From positions 1-61,087 of the forward strand of contig NZ_LSFI01000007.1 in NCBI RefSeq assembly GCF_001642325.1: a stretch of DNA of 61,087 bases. The letters are read 5' to 3'. The DNA is from Thermodesulfatator autotrophicus. GTDB taxonomy: Bacteria; Desulfobacterota; Thermodesulfobacteria; Thermodesulfobacteriales; Thermodesulfatatoraceae. Under the pieces are notes generated by a model. That model worked only from the letters and a program-made list of their open reading frames with translations, did no database searches and had not been told where the DNA came from. How positions within the stretch are numbered: position 1 is the stretch's first letter; every line of letters begins with the position of its first letter. Position numbers and translations under genes: made by a program. Positions 27,496 to 36,503 of the stretch are shown here, piece after piece.

Positions 27496-28368
27496 TTACT
27501 GCCATTTCATTATGTAAAGAGGAGAAAAAATTATAGCCAGCCCTTTACTAATTTTTTGTTCCACCAAAAAACGTTCCCAGAGTTTTTCTTTAGGAGGATA
27601 AACTATATAGTAATCTTTAATTCCTGCCAGACTGGCCGCCAGTTCAATAGCCTGATTAAGGTTCCCTAACTCATCTATCAGGCCATATTCTTTAGCGGCT
27701 CGGCCGGTGAAAACGCGCCCGTCAGCGAACTTTCTGATTTTTGTTTCCTCAAGCCCTCTGGACTCTTTTATAGCGTTCACAAACTGGAGATAAATGTCAT
27801 TAATAGTTTGATAAAGGACCTTTTTTTCGTCTTCTGTCAAAGGGCGAAACATATTGCCGGTATCTTTATAGGGGCCACTTTTGAGAATAGTGGCTTCTAC
27901 CCCGATTTTTTCTAGCAGTTTGCTGAGGTTAGGGACCTGCATCATTACCCCAATACTTCCCGTTATGGTGCCCGGGGCAGCTACGATTTTTTGGGCTCCA
28001 AGGGCAACGTAAAGGCCCCCTGAAGCAGCTACAGAACCCATAGAGGCTACCACTGGCTTTTTCTGAGAAAGTTTTTTTAGGGCAAGATAAAGTTCCTGGG
28101 AAGCTCCTACTGCTCCGCCAGGGCTGTCAATCCTAACTACTACCGCCTTTATATTTTTATCTTTTTCAAAATTTCTAAGCTCTTTGAGATGCTTTTCAGC
28201 CTCTGATATAACCCCTTTTATCTCAATCAGACCTATTTTGGGCCTGGAAGAAAAGGAAGGTTCTCCTTTAATTAAAAAGAAGAGGCTTATAAAAAAAAGA
28301 ATCAGAAAAAATAGAAAGATTGCCCCTAAAAAGGCCAAAAAATTGGTAAAAATTTTTCTAATGGCCAT
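27496..28368 (-). CDS. sppA: Signal peptide peptidase SppA (S49)
   Basis: This is a 290-aa membrane-anchored serine protease that degrades cleaved signal peptides. An N-terminal transmembrane anchor (about 10-33) precedes the S49 domain with DSPGGAVGASQELY and the catalytic serine in MGSVAASGGLYVA. GSIGVMMQVPNLSKLLEKIG follows. Length suits the short, single-domain bacterial SppA. The last codons overlap the possible upstream start of the HU-Ppx gene, so they are coupled. The 287-bp gap to rpsA upstream contains a MITE-like element. Confidence 0.93.
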   Translation of the reverse strand: MAIRKIFTNFLAFLGAIFLFFLILFFISLFFLIKGEPSFSSRPKIGLIEIKGVISEAEKHLKELRNFEKDKNIKAVVVRIDSPGGAVGASQELYLALKKLSQKKPVVASMGSVAASGGLYVALGAQKIVAAPGTITGSIGVMMQVPNLSKLLEKIGVEATILKSGPYKDTGNMFRPLTEDEKKVLYQTINDIYLQFVNAIKESRGLEETKIRKFADGRVFTGRAAKEYGLIDELGNLNQAIELAASLAGIKDYYIVYPPKEKLWERFLVEQKISKGLAIIFSPLYIMKWQ

Positions 28369-28396
28369 CTTAGCCCCTTATAAAATTATAAACTAA

Positions 28397-28654
28397 TGAG
28401 ACCATTGCAAAATATTTTTTGAGACCGCTTCGCCTGTCCCGAGCGAAGCGAGAGATCCCCTCGCAGTGACAGTTAGGAATATGCTCCCCGCAATAACATA
28501 AAAAAGTCTCATAGCAACTTCCTTACTGCCTTGTCATTGCGAGCCCCGTCAGGGGCGAAGCAATCTCAGGTGAAGCAAAGCAATCTTTGTCGCCAGGCGA
28601 CGTAGTCGCCGTGGCGATCTCAATCTAATGTTTTAGAATTTTGCAAAGGTCTCA
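28397..28654. mobile_element. MITE-like element with terminal inverted repeats (repeat copy 2)
   Basis: This 258-bp non-coding element is bounded by near-perfect inverted repeats, TGAGACCATTGCAAAATA on the left and TGAGACCTTTGCAAAATT (read inward) on the right. The interior holds palindromic modules such as CATTGCGAGCCCCGTCAGGG with GCGAAGCAATCTCAG, and GTCGCCAGGCGACGTAGTCG. These are shared with the gaps at 15.4 and 58.3 kb. A clear target-site duplication is not visible. It encodes no protein, so it would need a transposase in trans. Confidence 0.7.
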
Positions 28655-28655
28655 C

Positions 28656-30359
28656 TTATTTATTTTTTTCGGAGTTTAAGGTTTCTTTAAGAATGGCTCC
28701 AAGGGTTATGCTTCCCTTTGGAGTGCCTTTATTAAATTCCTGGTATTGCTTTTTTTCTTCGTCTTCTTTGAGTTTTTTGATGGAAAGTCCAATACGGCGA
28801 GCCTGAGGTTCAATCTTCACTACTTTAGCTTTTACTTCCTGGCCGGGTTCAAACATGCCTACGGGTGTTTTTATTTTTTTATCTGAGATTTCTGAGACGT
28901 GAATAAGCCCCTCCACCCCTTCTTCAAGCTCTACAAAAATTCCGAAATCAGTAACGTTTGAAACTTTACCAGTTACCACACTGCCTACTGGGTATTTCTC
29001 TGGCACGCTTTCCCACGGGTCAGGAGTTAGTTGTTTGACCCCTAAGGCCAATTTTTCCTTTTCACGGTCAATTTTAAGAATAACCGCCTGAATCATATCT
29101 CCGGGTTTGTAAAGCTCAGAGGGATGTTTTACTCTCCCCCAGGAAAGGTCAGAGACATGAATAAAGCCGTCAATCCCTTCCATAACTTCTACAAAGACGC
29201 CAAACTCAGTTACGGTTTTCACCGGAGCTTCAATAACCATGCCTTCAGAAAACTGTTCTAACAGCACATCCCAGGGGTTAGGTTCTACCTGTTTAAGAGA
29301 AAGAGAGACCCGGCGGTTTTCGCTATCAACTCCGAGAACCACAACTTCTACCTTGTCTCCAACTTCTAAGATATCCCGCGGGTGTTTAATGCGCTTAGTC
29401 CAGGAAAGTTCAGAGATATGGATAAGCCCTTCTACTCCGGGTTCAAGCTCTACAAAAGCCCCAAACTTGGTTAGAGAAACGACCTTTCCTTCAACTCGTT
29501 TGCCTTCTGGATATTTTTCTGAGACCGTTTCCCACGGGTCAGGGGTGAGCTGTTTGATGCCAAGAGCTATTTTTTCTTTTTCGCGGTCGTATTTAATGAC
29601 TTTAACTTTAACTTTATCGCCAATTTTAAAATAGTTTGAAGGATGTTTTACCCGCCCCCAGGAAATGTCAGATACATGTAAAAGGCCGTCTACTCCGCCC
29701 AGGTCAACAAAAACTCCGTAGTCAGTGATGCTTTTAACTGTTCCCTCTAGTACCTGGCCTTCCTCAAGGTTTTCCAGCAATTCCTTTTTACGACGCTCGG
29801 CCTCTTTTTCTAAATAATTTCGGTGAGAAACTACTATATTGTTTTTCTTGCGGTCAGCACTAACTACTTCCACTTTTAGAGTGGTGCCGATGAGTTCTTC
29901 TGGGTTTTTGGGAGGTTTTAAAAAGGCCTGGGAAAAAGGTAGAAACGCCCTTAAGCCTTCCACATCTACGGCGAAGCCACCTTTTATTCGTTCTAAAACG
30001 TAGGCCTCTAATGGTGTTTTATCTTTTTGAGCTTGTTCAATTTTACTCCAGGCCTTACGCCTCTGGAGCTTTTTATAAGCTACTCGCACCATTCCATCTG
30101 GAGTGCGGAGACTTTCAATAAGGATTTCTACTTCGTCGCCGGGTTTTACCCTGACTTCTCCATTGGGGCCGGCAAATTCCGTGGCCGGAGCAATTCCTTC
30201 GCTCTTATAGCCTATGTCTATGAAGACCCACTCAGGGTCCACCCTTAAAACTTTCCCGGTAAGAATTTCTCCTCGGGAAATAGTTTTAAGTTCTCCGGCT
30301 AAAAGCTCCTCAAAGCTTTCTTCCGAAGCTTGATTCTGGTTTTCAATAACGTTTTCCAT
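28656..30359 (-). CDS. rpsA: 30S ribosomal protein S1
   Basis: This 567-aa RNA-binding protein brings mRNA to the 30S subunit. Six S1 (OB-fold) repeats of about 70-85 residues are visible. The last four are highly alike, with FGVFVELxxGVEGLIHVSELSW-type cores and WGRVKHPSNYFKIGDKVKVK linkers, as usual for S1. GGGAGG precedes the ATG. It has a good promoter upstream and is divergent from cheY. Its downstream neighbour sppA is separated by the MITE-like element. Confidence 0.96.
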   Translation of the reverse strand: MENVIENQNQASEESFEELLAGELKTISRGEILTGKVLRVDPEWVFIDIGYKSEGIAPATEFAGPNGEVRVKPGDEVEILIESLRTPDGMVRVAYKKLQRRKAWSKIEQAQKDKTPLEAYVLERIKGGFAVDVEGLRAFLPFSQAFLKPPKNPEELIGTTLKVEVVSADRKKNNIVVSHRNYLEKEAERRKKELLENLEEGQVLEGTVKSITDYGVFVDLGGVDGLLHVSDISWGRVKHPSNYFKIGDKVKVKVIKYDREKEKIALGIKQLTPDPWETVSEKYPEGKRVEGKVVSLTKFGAFVELEPGVEGLIHISELSWTKRIKHPRDILEVGDKVEVVVLGVDSENRRVSLSLKQVEPNPWDVLLEQFSEGMVIEAPVKTVTEFGVFVEVMEGIDGFIHVSDLSWGRVKHPSELYKPGDMIQAVILKIDREKEKLALGVKQLTPDPWESVPEKYPVGSVVTGKVSNVTDFGIFVELEEGVEGLIHVSEISDKKIKTPVGMFEPGQEVKAKVVKIEPQARRIGLSIKKLKEDEEKKQYQEFNKGTPKGSITLGAILKETLNSEKNK

Positions 30360-30387
30360 GCCTCAACCTCCCTTAATTTGACTGCAC

Positions 30388-30416
30388 CTTATACCACTTG
30401 AATTCATAAAGTTCAA
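30388..30416 (-). promoter_or_regulatory. Promoter of rpsA
   Basis: On the minus strand TTGAAC, exactly 17 bp, and TATAAG lie 29 bp ahead of the rpsA ATG. This is a good sigma-70-like match in the 180-bp divergent gap with cheY. Confidence 0.6.
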
Positions 30417-30539
30417 CTTAGCAGACCAAGTTTCCCCAAAATCCTTTTCAACCCTTTTCTAAAAAAACTTTTTAAGAAACTCACTTTTTTTGCCGAAGAT
30501 AGGAAAGACATTGGTCCAAAGACTTTTAGGAGAAAAATT

Positions 30540-30911
30540 ATGAAAGTACTGGTGGTAGATGACTCTAAATCCATCAGACAAATTGAAAAACGTTATCTGA
30601 CCGGTATGGGCTATGAAGTCCTTGAAGCTGCCAACGGAAAAGAAGCCCTCCAGGTACTTGAAGATAATCCAGATATTGCCCTCATCCTCCTTGACTGGCA
30701 CATGCCGGTGATGAACGGCTTTGAGTTCTTAAAAGCCGTCCGCCAGGACCCTCGCTGGAATAACGTAAAAATCATGATGGTCACCACTGAAAACCAGGAA
30801 AAATGTGTAATTGACGCCATCATGGCTGGAGCCAATGAATATCTCATGAAACCCTTTGATCAGGAAATGCTTGAAAGCAAGATTCGCTGGCTTATGGAGG
30901 AGGCCCTGTGA
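30540..30911 (+). CDS. cheY: CheY-type response regulator
   Basis: This 123-aa single receiver domain has the acidic pair in VVDDSK (residues 6-8) and the phosphoacceptor Asp52 in LLDWHMPVMNG. The threonine is in MMVTTENQ and the lysine in MKPFDQ. It should be phosphorylated by the CheA encoded three genes on and act on a motor or another output. AGGAG precedes the ATG. Its stop overlaps the cheB start by 4 bp. It heads the operon. Confidence 0.93.
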   Translation: MKVLVVDDSKSIRQIEKRYLTGMGYEVLEAANGKEALQVLEDNPDIALILLDWHMPVMNGFEFLKAVRQDPRWNNVKIMMVTTENQEKCVIDAIMAGANEYLMKPFDQEMLESKIRWLMEEAL

Positions 30912-31987
30912 AAAGGATTCGCGTTCTAGTAGTAGATGATAGTCCCCTTGTGCGGCGCCTTATTTCCGAGGCCCTTAAGGCCGACCCTGAGATTGAACTT
31001 GTTGGCACAGCTTCTAATGGAAAAGAAGCCATTGATAAAGTCCGCCTTTTGCGCCCAGAAGTGATAACCCTTGATATTGAAATGCCCGTTATGGACGGGC
31101 TCACCGCCCTTGAAAAACTAAAGCGCCTTTATCCTAAAGTCCAGGTGATAATGTTTTCCACCCTTACGGAAAAAGGGGCCAAAGAAACCATAAAGGCCCT
31201 TTCCCTGGGAGCTTTTGATTTTGTTACCAAACCGTCTTCCCGTTCCTTAAGTGAAAGCATCAAGCGTATAAAAGAAGAGCTTATCCCTAAAATAAAGTCA
31301 GCGGTCCCCCAAATAACCACACCAGTTAGACCTGTTCCTCAAAAGCCAGCTATAACGAAACCAGCGGTTAAACCCGTTCAAAGAAGGCCTTTAATTACTG
31401 GACGCAGAGAAGTGGTAGCCATAGGAGTTTCAACTGGAGGGCCAAAGGCCCTTTCTGACATAATTCCCAAGCTTCCAGCTGGCTTCCCTGTGCCTATTCT
31501 TATCGTTCAGCATATGCCACCTCTTTTTACCGCTCAACTCGCCTCAAGGCTAGACCAGCTCTCAGCCTTGAAGGTGGTGGAGGCCCAGGCTGGGATGCCT
31601 CTTGGGCCTGGCAAGGTTTTCATTGCCCCTGGAGACCAGCATATGGAAGTGGCCAAACGCGGAGTGGCCAAGGTGATACACCTTCACAAAGGCCCCCCTG
31701 AAAACAGTTGTCGCCCGGCAGTAGATGTGCTTTTCCGCTCGGTGGCCAAAGTTTACGGGGGTCGAAGTGTGGCCATGGTTCTTACTGGTATGGGGCAGGA
31801 CGGTCTGGCCGGAGCCATGATCTTAAAAGAGGCCGGTGCCCTGATTGTGGCCCAGGATGAAGCCACTTCAACGGTTTACGGTATGCCAAGGGCCGTGGTA
31901 GAAGCCGGCCTTGCTGATTACGTGCTGCCCCTTCAAGAAATACCTTTATTTTTACAGAAAATATTCTTGCAACGGAAGGTAGCATGA
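30908..31987 (+). CDS. cheB: Chemoreceptor methylesterase CheB
   Basis: CheB removes methyl groups from glutamates of chemoreceptors (and deamidates glutamines). The 359-aa protein has a receiver domain (1-120, phosphoacceptor Asp56 in TLDIEMPVMDG) and a proline/lysine-rich linker (about 130-165). The methylesterase domain has the catalytic serine in GVSTGGPKAL, histidine in VQHMPPLFT and aspartate in GMGQDGLAGA. It overlaps cheY and cheR by 4 bp each. No receptor gene is in the window, so the substrate is elsewhere. Confidence 0.95.
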   Translation: MKRIRVLVVDDSPLVRRLISEALKADPEIELVGTASNGKEAIDKVRLLRPEVITLDIEMPVMDGLTALEKLKRLYPKVQVIMFSTLTEKGAKETIKALSLGAFDFVTKPSSRSLSESIKRIKEELIPKIKSAVPQITTPVRPVPQKPAITKPAVKPVQRRPLITGRREVVAIGVSTGGPKALSDIIPKLPAGFPVPILIVQHMPPLFTAQLASRLDQLSALKVVEAQAGMPLGPGKVFIAPGDQHMEVAKRGVAKVIHLHKGPPENSCRPAVDVLFRSVAKVYGGRSVAMVLTGMGQDGLAGAMILKEAGALIVAQDEATSTVYGMPRAVVEAGLADYVLPLQEIPLFLQKIFLQRKVA

Positions 31988-32802
31988 AACCAGAAGTATA
32001 TCGTTTTTTTGCTGATTTGGTTTATAAACACAGTGGCATCGTTTTAAAAGAAGAAAAGACTTACCTTATTGAAAGTCGCCTAAGAGAGCTTGCCAGGGCC
32101 TTAAATTATCGTGATATTGACCAGCTTTATCAGGTGGCCTCAAAGCGCCTTACTCCACAGCTTCGTGACGAAATAATTGACGCTATGACCACCAACGAAA
32201 CCTACTTTTTCAGAGATCAGCACCCCTTTGAGGCCCTGCGAAAAGTGGTAATTCCTGAGTTAAAAAAATTCCGAGAAAAAGAAAAGGAGCTTAGGTTCTG
32301 GTCAGCAGCGGCTTCAACCGGCCAGGAGCCTTACAGCCTGGCCATGCTAATTCACGAGTACTTTCCCGAACTACTTAGCTGGCGGATTCAAATACTTGCT
32401 ACAGATATTTCCCAGGAGGCCTTAAAAAAGGCCCAGAAGGGTGAGTACTCCCAGATAGAAGTAAACCGCGGGCTTCCAGTTACCTTTTTAGTCAAATACT
32501 TCAAACAAAACGGCGCTAAATGGAAAGTTCAGGATAAAGTGCGCCGAATGATTCAGTTTCGCAAGCTAAACCTGGTAGAGCCATTTCCACCCACTCTGGG
32601 TAAGTTTGATGTGGTCTTTTGCCGGTACGTTCTTATCTATTTTTCACCCGAGATAAAGGCCAAAGTGCTCAAAAACATAAGCCGGGTTATGAAGCCTAAA
32701 GGTTATTTATTCCTGGGAGCCACCGAGAGCCCACAAGGACTACCTCAGGGCTTTAAACGGAAAGTTATTGGGAGAACCATATGCTATCAGTGGGAAGGTT
32801 AA
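31984..32802 (+). CDS. cheR: Chemoreceptor methyltransferase CheR
   Basis: CheR methylates receptor glutamates with SAM. The 272-aa protein has an N-terminal helical domain (to about 75), TTNETYFFRDQHPFE, the SAM-binding AAASTGQEPYSLAML and LATDISQEALKKA. FDVVFCRYVLIYF and a final GATES motif follow. No TPR or pentapeptide tail is present. It starts within the cheB stop. Confidence 0.95.
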   Translation: MKPEVYRFFADLVYKHSGIVLKEEKTYLIESRLRELARALNYRDIDQLYQVASKRLTPQLRDEIIDAMTTNETYFFRDQHPFEALRKVVIPELKKFREKEKELRFWSAAASTGQEPYSLAMLIHEYFPELLSWRIQILATDISQEALKKAQKGEYSQIEVNRGLPVTFLVKYFKQNGAKWKVQDKVRRMIQFRKLNLVEPFPPTLGKFDVVFCRYVLIYFSPEIKAKVLKNISRVMKPKGYLFLGATESPQGLPQGFKRKVIGRTICYQWEG

Positions 32803-32862
32803 AGTTTTTTCACCTTCTTTTCGAATAAAACCTAAAGGAAGGCCTTTTATAAGGAGGAAAAT

Positions 32863-35577
32863 ATGAGCTTTGAAGAAGATGTCTTGAAAGACTTTATAAC
32901 TGAAGCTAAAGAAAACCTTGAGCGTCTGGACGAAGAGTTTGTTGAACTAGAACAGCGTCCTGAAGATAAAGAGCTTCTATCAAGTATTTTCAGGACCATT
33001 CATACTATCAAAGGCACCGCTGGTTTTTTTGGCTTTAAGACCCTTGAGGCTATTGCCCACTTTGCAGAAGATATTCTCTCTAAACTCCGTGACGGCCTGG
33101 TAGTAGCAGACGAAGAAACCATTGACATGCTTCTTAAGTCAGTTGACTACATTAAAGCTATCATTGCCGCCCTTGAAGAAACCGGTAAAGAGCCGATAGA
33201 CGATACCTACCTGGAGTTCCTGGTAGATTTGAGGAACTTTGCTGACAAGGTAGCCAGGCGAGCCGAAGGAGGAGCAGAAGCCCCAAAGCCACCTCAGGAA
33301 GCAAAGGCCGAAGAACCTGCCAAGCCCTCTCCCGAAGAAGCTAAAACCGAAGAGGAGGCTAAAACCGAAGAGGAGGCAAAAACCGAAGAGCCTGTCAAAA
33401 GTGAAGAGCCCGAGCCCGAAGAGCCTAAAAAAGAAGCTGAAGCCAAAGTCCCTGCCCCTAAAAAAGAGCTTGAAAAGAAAGAGAAAACAACACCTAAATT
33501 AGATAAAACGCCACACGTCCAGCTTACTGAGACCCATGTTCGCGTGGATGTTAGGTTACTTGACCAGCTCATGAATCTGGCTGGCGAACTTGTCCTTTCA
33601 CGCAACAGGCTGGTGCAAATTGCCTCAAAGCTCAATGACTCAGAGCTTCAAAATGCCACGCAAAATCTTTCGCTGGTTACCACCGAACTTCAAGAAAAGA
33701 TAATGAAAACCCGAATGCAGCCTATTGGCAACGTGTTCAATAAGTTTCCCCGTATTGTAAGAGATCTCGCACGCTCAACAGGCAAGAAGGTAACCCTGCG
33801 CATTGAAGGAGCAGATACAGAGCTTGACCGCTCCATTATTGACGCTATTAAAGATCCCCTAACACACCTGGTGCGTAACTCTATTGACCACGGCATAGAA
33901 GATCCAGACATTCGGGTCCAGGTAGGCAAACCTCCTGCTGGCACTCTAATCCTCAGGGCTTATCACGAAGGTGGTCAGGTAGTAATAGAAATTGAAGACG
34001 ACGGCCGTGGTATAGATGTGGAAAAAGTTAAGAAAAAAGCCATTGAAAAGGGGCTTATTACTCCAGCTGAGGCCGAAAAACTAAGTGATAGAGAAGCACT
34101 TGCCCTTATTTTCAGGCCTGGTTTTTCCACGGCTGAAAAGGTAACTAATATTTCCGGCCGTGGGGTAGGTATGGATGTGGTAAAAACTAATGTGGAAAAA
34201 CTTGGCGGAAGTATTGATATTCAGTCTGTCCTTGGGGCTGGCACCACGGTGCGCTTAAAAATTCCTCTAACTCTGGCTATTATCCCGGCGCTGGTGGTTA
34301 CCTGTAATAGTCAGCGTTACGCAATACCTCAGGTAAGCTTAAGAGAACTGGTAGGCCTTTCTGAAGAAACCCGCAAAAATATTCACCAGATTGGAAGCTC
34401 AGAATTTTTCAGGTTAAGAGGCGAGATGGTCCCCATTATCAGGCTTTCCAAAATTCTTGGAGTAGAGCCTTCTTCACAGGAAAACGCTAAAGAAGAAAGT
34501 CTGGTAATTTTAACCAGTGGGGCTATGGACTTTGGCCTGGTGGTAGATGAAATCTGGGATTCTGAAGAAATCGTGGTTAAACCCCTTGGTAAGCATTTTA
34601 AAGACCTTTCCATTTTTGCCGGGGCTACCATTATGGGAGACGGGAAAATGGCCTTAATCCTTGATGTGGTAGGCATTTCCCGCAAGATAGGCCTTAAGAC
34701 CGAAGACGTAGACCGCGCTAAAGAAGCAATGGCCACCGAGGCCTTTGCTGAAGATGAACAGCAGTTTATCCTGCTTTTCAATGTTGCCTCAGAAGAACAG
34801 TTTGCCATTCCGTTGGCCCTGGTGGCTCGTCTGGACAAGATTTCAGCGGATAAACTTGAGTTTGTAGGTGGTAAAGAAATTATCCAGTATCGCGGACGCA
34901 GCATGCCCATTATACGCCTTGAGAACTTCTTGCCTATTCAGCCTTTACCAGAGCAGGATGAGTATCACCTGCTGGTGTTTGCTGAAGGTGAAAATGAAGT
35001 GGCCTTCCTGGTATCTCGTATTGTGGATAGTATTCAGACCAAAATAGACCTTGACGAGAAGCTTTACCAAATTGAAGGTGTTTTAGGCTCAGCTATTATC
35101 AAGGACCGCACCACTCTTTTCCTTGATGTCTATAAAATTATTGAAATGCACGATCCTTACTTCTTCGTAAAAGTGATTCCTCAGGAAGACAGACCCTACA
35201 GGATACTCCTCGCAGAAGACTCGCCGTTTTTCCGCCAGATGATTGCCAACTATCTGGCTTCTTCTGGGTATGAAGTAGAAACAGCGGTGGATGGCCAGGA
35301 TGCCTGGGAAAAATTACAAAAGGATTCTTATGATGTCCTGATAACAGATATTGAAATGCCTAGAATGACCGGTATTGAGTTAGCCAAGCAGGTAAGAAGT
35401 GATGAACGCTTTGCCGATCTTCCAATTATGGCCCTTACTTCCCTTGCCAGCGACGAAGACAAGCGCCGCGGCCTTGAAGCCGGCATTGACGAATATCAGG
35501 TAAAACTTGAAAGGAGCCAGGTTCTTGAGGCCCTGGCCAATCTTCTCAAAAGAAAAGCCGAAGCACAGGCGGCATGA
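32863..35577 (+). CDS. cheA: Hybrid CheA kinase with two CheW domains and a receiver
   Basis: The 904-aa histidine kinase starts with an Hpt/P1 domain (1-110, phosphorylated His47 in FRTIHTIKGTAGFFGF). An acidic lysine/glutamate/proline linker (about 135-210) contains an 18-bp DNA repeat. The dimerisation domain (about 220-290), HATPase (LVRNSIDHGIEDP, EDDGRGID, GRGVGMDVV) and a first CheW-like domain (about 470-610) follow. A second CheW-like domain (about 625-765) and a C-terminal receiver (about 780-900, phosphoacceptor in LITDIEMPRMTG) end the protein. A typical P2 CheY-docking domain is not evident. AAGGAGG precedes the ATG. The fused receiver may act as a phosphate sink. Confidence 0.93.
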   Translation: MSFEEDVLKDFITEAKENLERLDEEFVELEQRPEDKELLSSIFRTIHTIKGTAGFFGFKTLEAIAHFAEDILSKLRDGLVVADEETIDMLLKSVDYIKAIIAALEETGKEPIDDTYLEFLVDLRNFADKVARRAEGGAEAPKPPQEAKAEEPAKPSPEEAKTEEEAKTEEEAKTEEPVKSEEPEPEEPKKEAEAKVPAPKKELEKKEKTTPKLDKTPHVQLTETHVRVDVRLLDQLMNLAGELVLSRNRLVQIASKLNDSELQNATQNLSLVTTELQEKIMKTRMQPIGNVFNKFPRIVRDLARSTGKKVTLRIEGADTELDRSIIDAIKDPLTHLVRNSIDHGIEDPDIRVQVGKPPAGTLILRAYHEGGQVVIEIEDDGRGIDVEKVKKKAIEKGLITPAEAEKLSDREALALIFRPGFSTAEKVTNISGRGVGMDVVKTNVEKLGGSIDIQSVLGAGTTVRLKIPLTLAIIPALVVTCNSQRYAIPQVSLRELVGLSEETRKNIHQIGSSEFFRLRGEMVPIIRLSKILGVEPSSQENAKEESLVILTSGAMDFGLVVDEIWDSEEIVVKPLGKHFKDLSIFAGATIMGDGKMALILDVVGISRKIGLKTEDVDRAKEAMATEAFAEDEQQFILLFNVASEEQFAIPLALVARLDKISADKLEFVGGKEIIQYRGRSMPIIRLENFLPIQPLPEQDEYHLLVFAEGENEVAFLVSRIVDSIQTKIDLDEKLYQIEGVLGSAIIKDRTTLFLDVYKIIEMHDPYFFVKVIPQEDRPYRILLAEDSPFFRQMIANYLASSGYEVETAVDGQDAWEKLQKDSYDVLITDIEMPRMTGIELAKQVRSDERFADLPIMALTSLASDEDKRRGLEAGIDEYQVKLERSQVLEALANLLKRKAEAQAA
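33340..33393 (+). repeat. 18-bp tandem repeat in the cheA linker
   Basis: Three units of GCTAAAACCGAAGAGGAG (the third slightly changed, ending CCT) encode AKTEEE-type hexapeptides in the acidic linker between the Hpt and dimerisation domains. Slippage would change linker length in steps of six residues without breaking the frame. Confidence 0.85.
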
Positions 35578-36503
35578 TGGCGTTTGATCCATATCGCATA
35601 TTGGGAATAGCGCCTGGGGCCAAGCCCAAAGAGATAAAGGAGGCCTTCAGGCGCAAAGTACGTCACTTGCATCCTGACGCAGGAGGAGAAGAAAAGTTAT
35701 TTCTGGAACTCAAACGCTCATATGACTTTTTACTGGAAAAATATTCTCCTCTTCGGCTTGAAATTGTTAAAGAAAGGCCAGTTAAAGGAAATTATGTCTT
35801 TTCCTTCCTTGATGTAACAGCCGAAGAGTTAGCCCTGGGAGAGAAAGTTACCGTGGCCATTCCTGGCCCTATGATAGAATGTAAAGCCTGTCAAGGCACA
35901 GGTAAGAACTTATCCGGCAGAAAAGTAAAATGTACGCTCTGTGAAGGTCTTGGAAAAATTGACCTGGTTAAAGGTATTTCTCAGGTAGTTTGTCCAGAGT
36001 GTGGAGGTGTAGGTGAAAAATGGCTTGATTTATGCCCTAAGTGTCGGGGGAAAGGGGTGGTTTCTAAGGACATTGAGATAACTTTGAAACTACCCCTTGG
36101 GGCGCGTCCTGGAGATATTCTCTTCTTGTCGGGAGAAAAGTTAAAAGCTGGTGTTGACCTTTACTTTGAACTTATAGTGCACGAAAAAGACGGTTTTTAT
36201 TTTGAAGGAAATCGGCTCGTTATTAAAGTAAAAGTACCTTTTTGGGAAGTGGCTTTAAGGGGAGAAATATCTTTTCGAACCCTTGAAGGCTATGAAAAAC
36301 TAAAGATTCCTGAAGACCTTTCCCGGGAAGCATATTTAGTTTTTCCCAGGCGAGGAGCTTATTTGCCAGACGGTTCTAGGGATGACCTACTGGTAAAACT
36401 TGAGGTCTATTTTCCCACAAATCTTCCAGATGAGGTCTTCAAAAAACTGGAAGAAATAAAAGAAATAGTAAAGGAGGATAAAAATGGGTCTTCCAACTCC
36501 TGA
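35574..36503 (+). CDS. DnaJ-like zinc-finger co-chaperone in the che operon
   Basis: The 309-aa protein has a J domain (1-60) with the HPD in VRHLHPDAGG. There is no clear G/F region, then four CxxCxGxG-type repeats between about 103 and 165 (CKACQGTG, CTLCEGLG, CPECGGVG, CPKCRGKG), which bind two zincs. Substrate-binding beta domains follow. It is thus a complete type I DnaJ minus the G/F linker. It begins inside the cheA stop (ATGATG) and its end overlaps cheW by 20 bp, so it is firmly in the chemotaxis operon. It may help fold or assemble the signalling array; this is inference. Confidence 0.85.
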   Translation: MMAFDPYRILGIAPGAKPKEIKEAFRRKVRHLHPDAGGEEKLFLELKRSYDFLLEKYSPLRLEIVKERPVKGNYVFSFLDVTAEELALGEKVTVAIPGPMIECKACQGTGKNLSGRKVKCTLCEGLGKIDLVKGISQVVCPECGGVGEKWLDLCPKCRGKGVVSKDIEITLKLPLGARPGDILFLSGEKLKAGVDLYFELIVHEKDGFYFEGNRLVIKVKVPFWEVALRGEISFRTLEGYEKLKIPEDLSREAYLVFPRRGAYLPDGSRDDLLVKLEVYFPTNLPDEVFKKLEEIKEIVKEDKNGSSNS

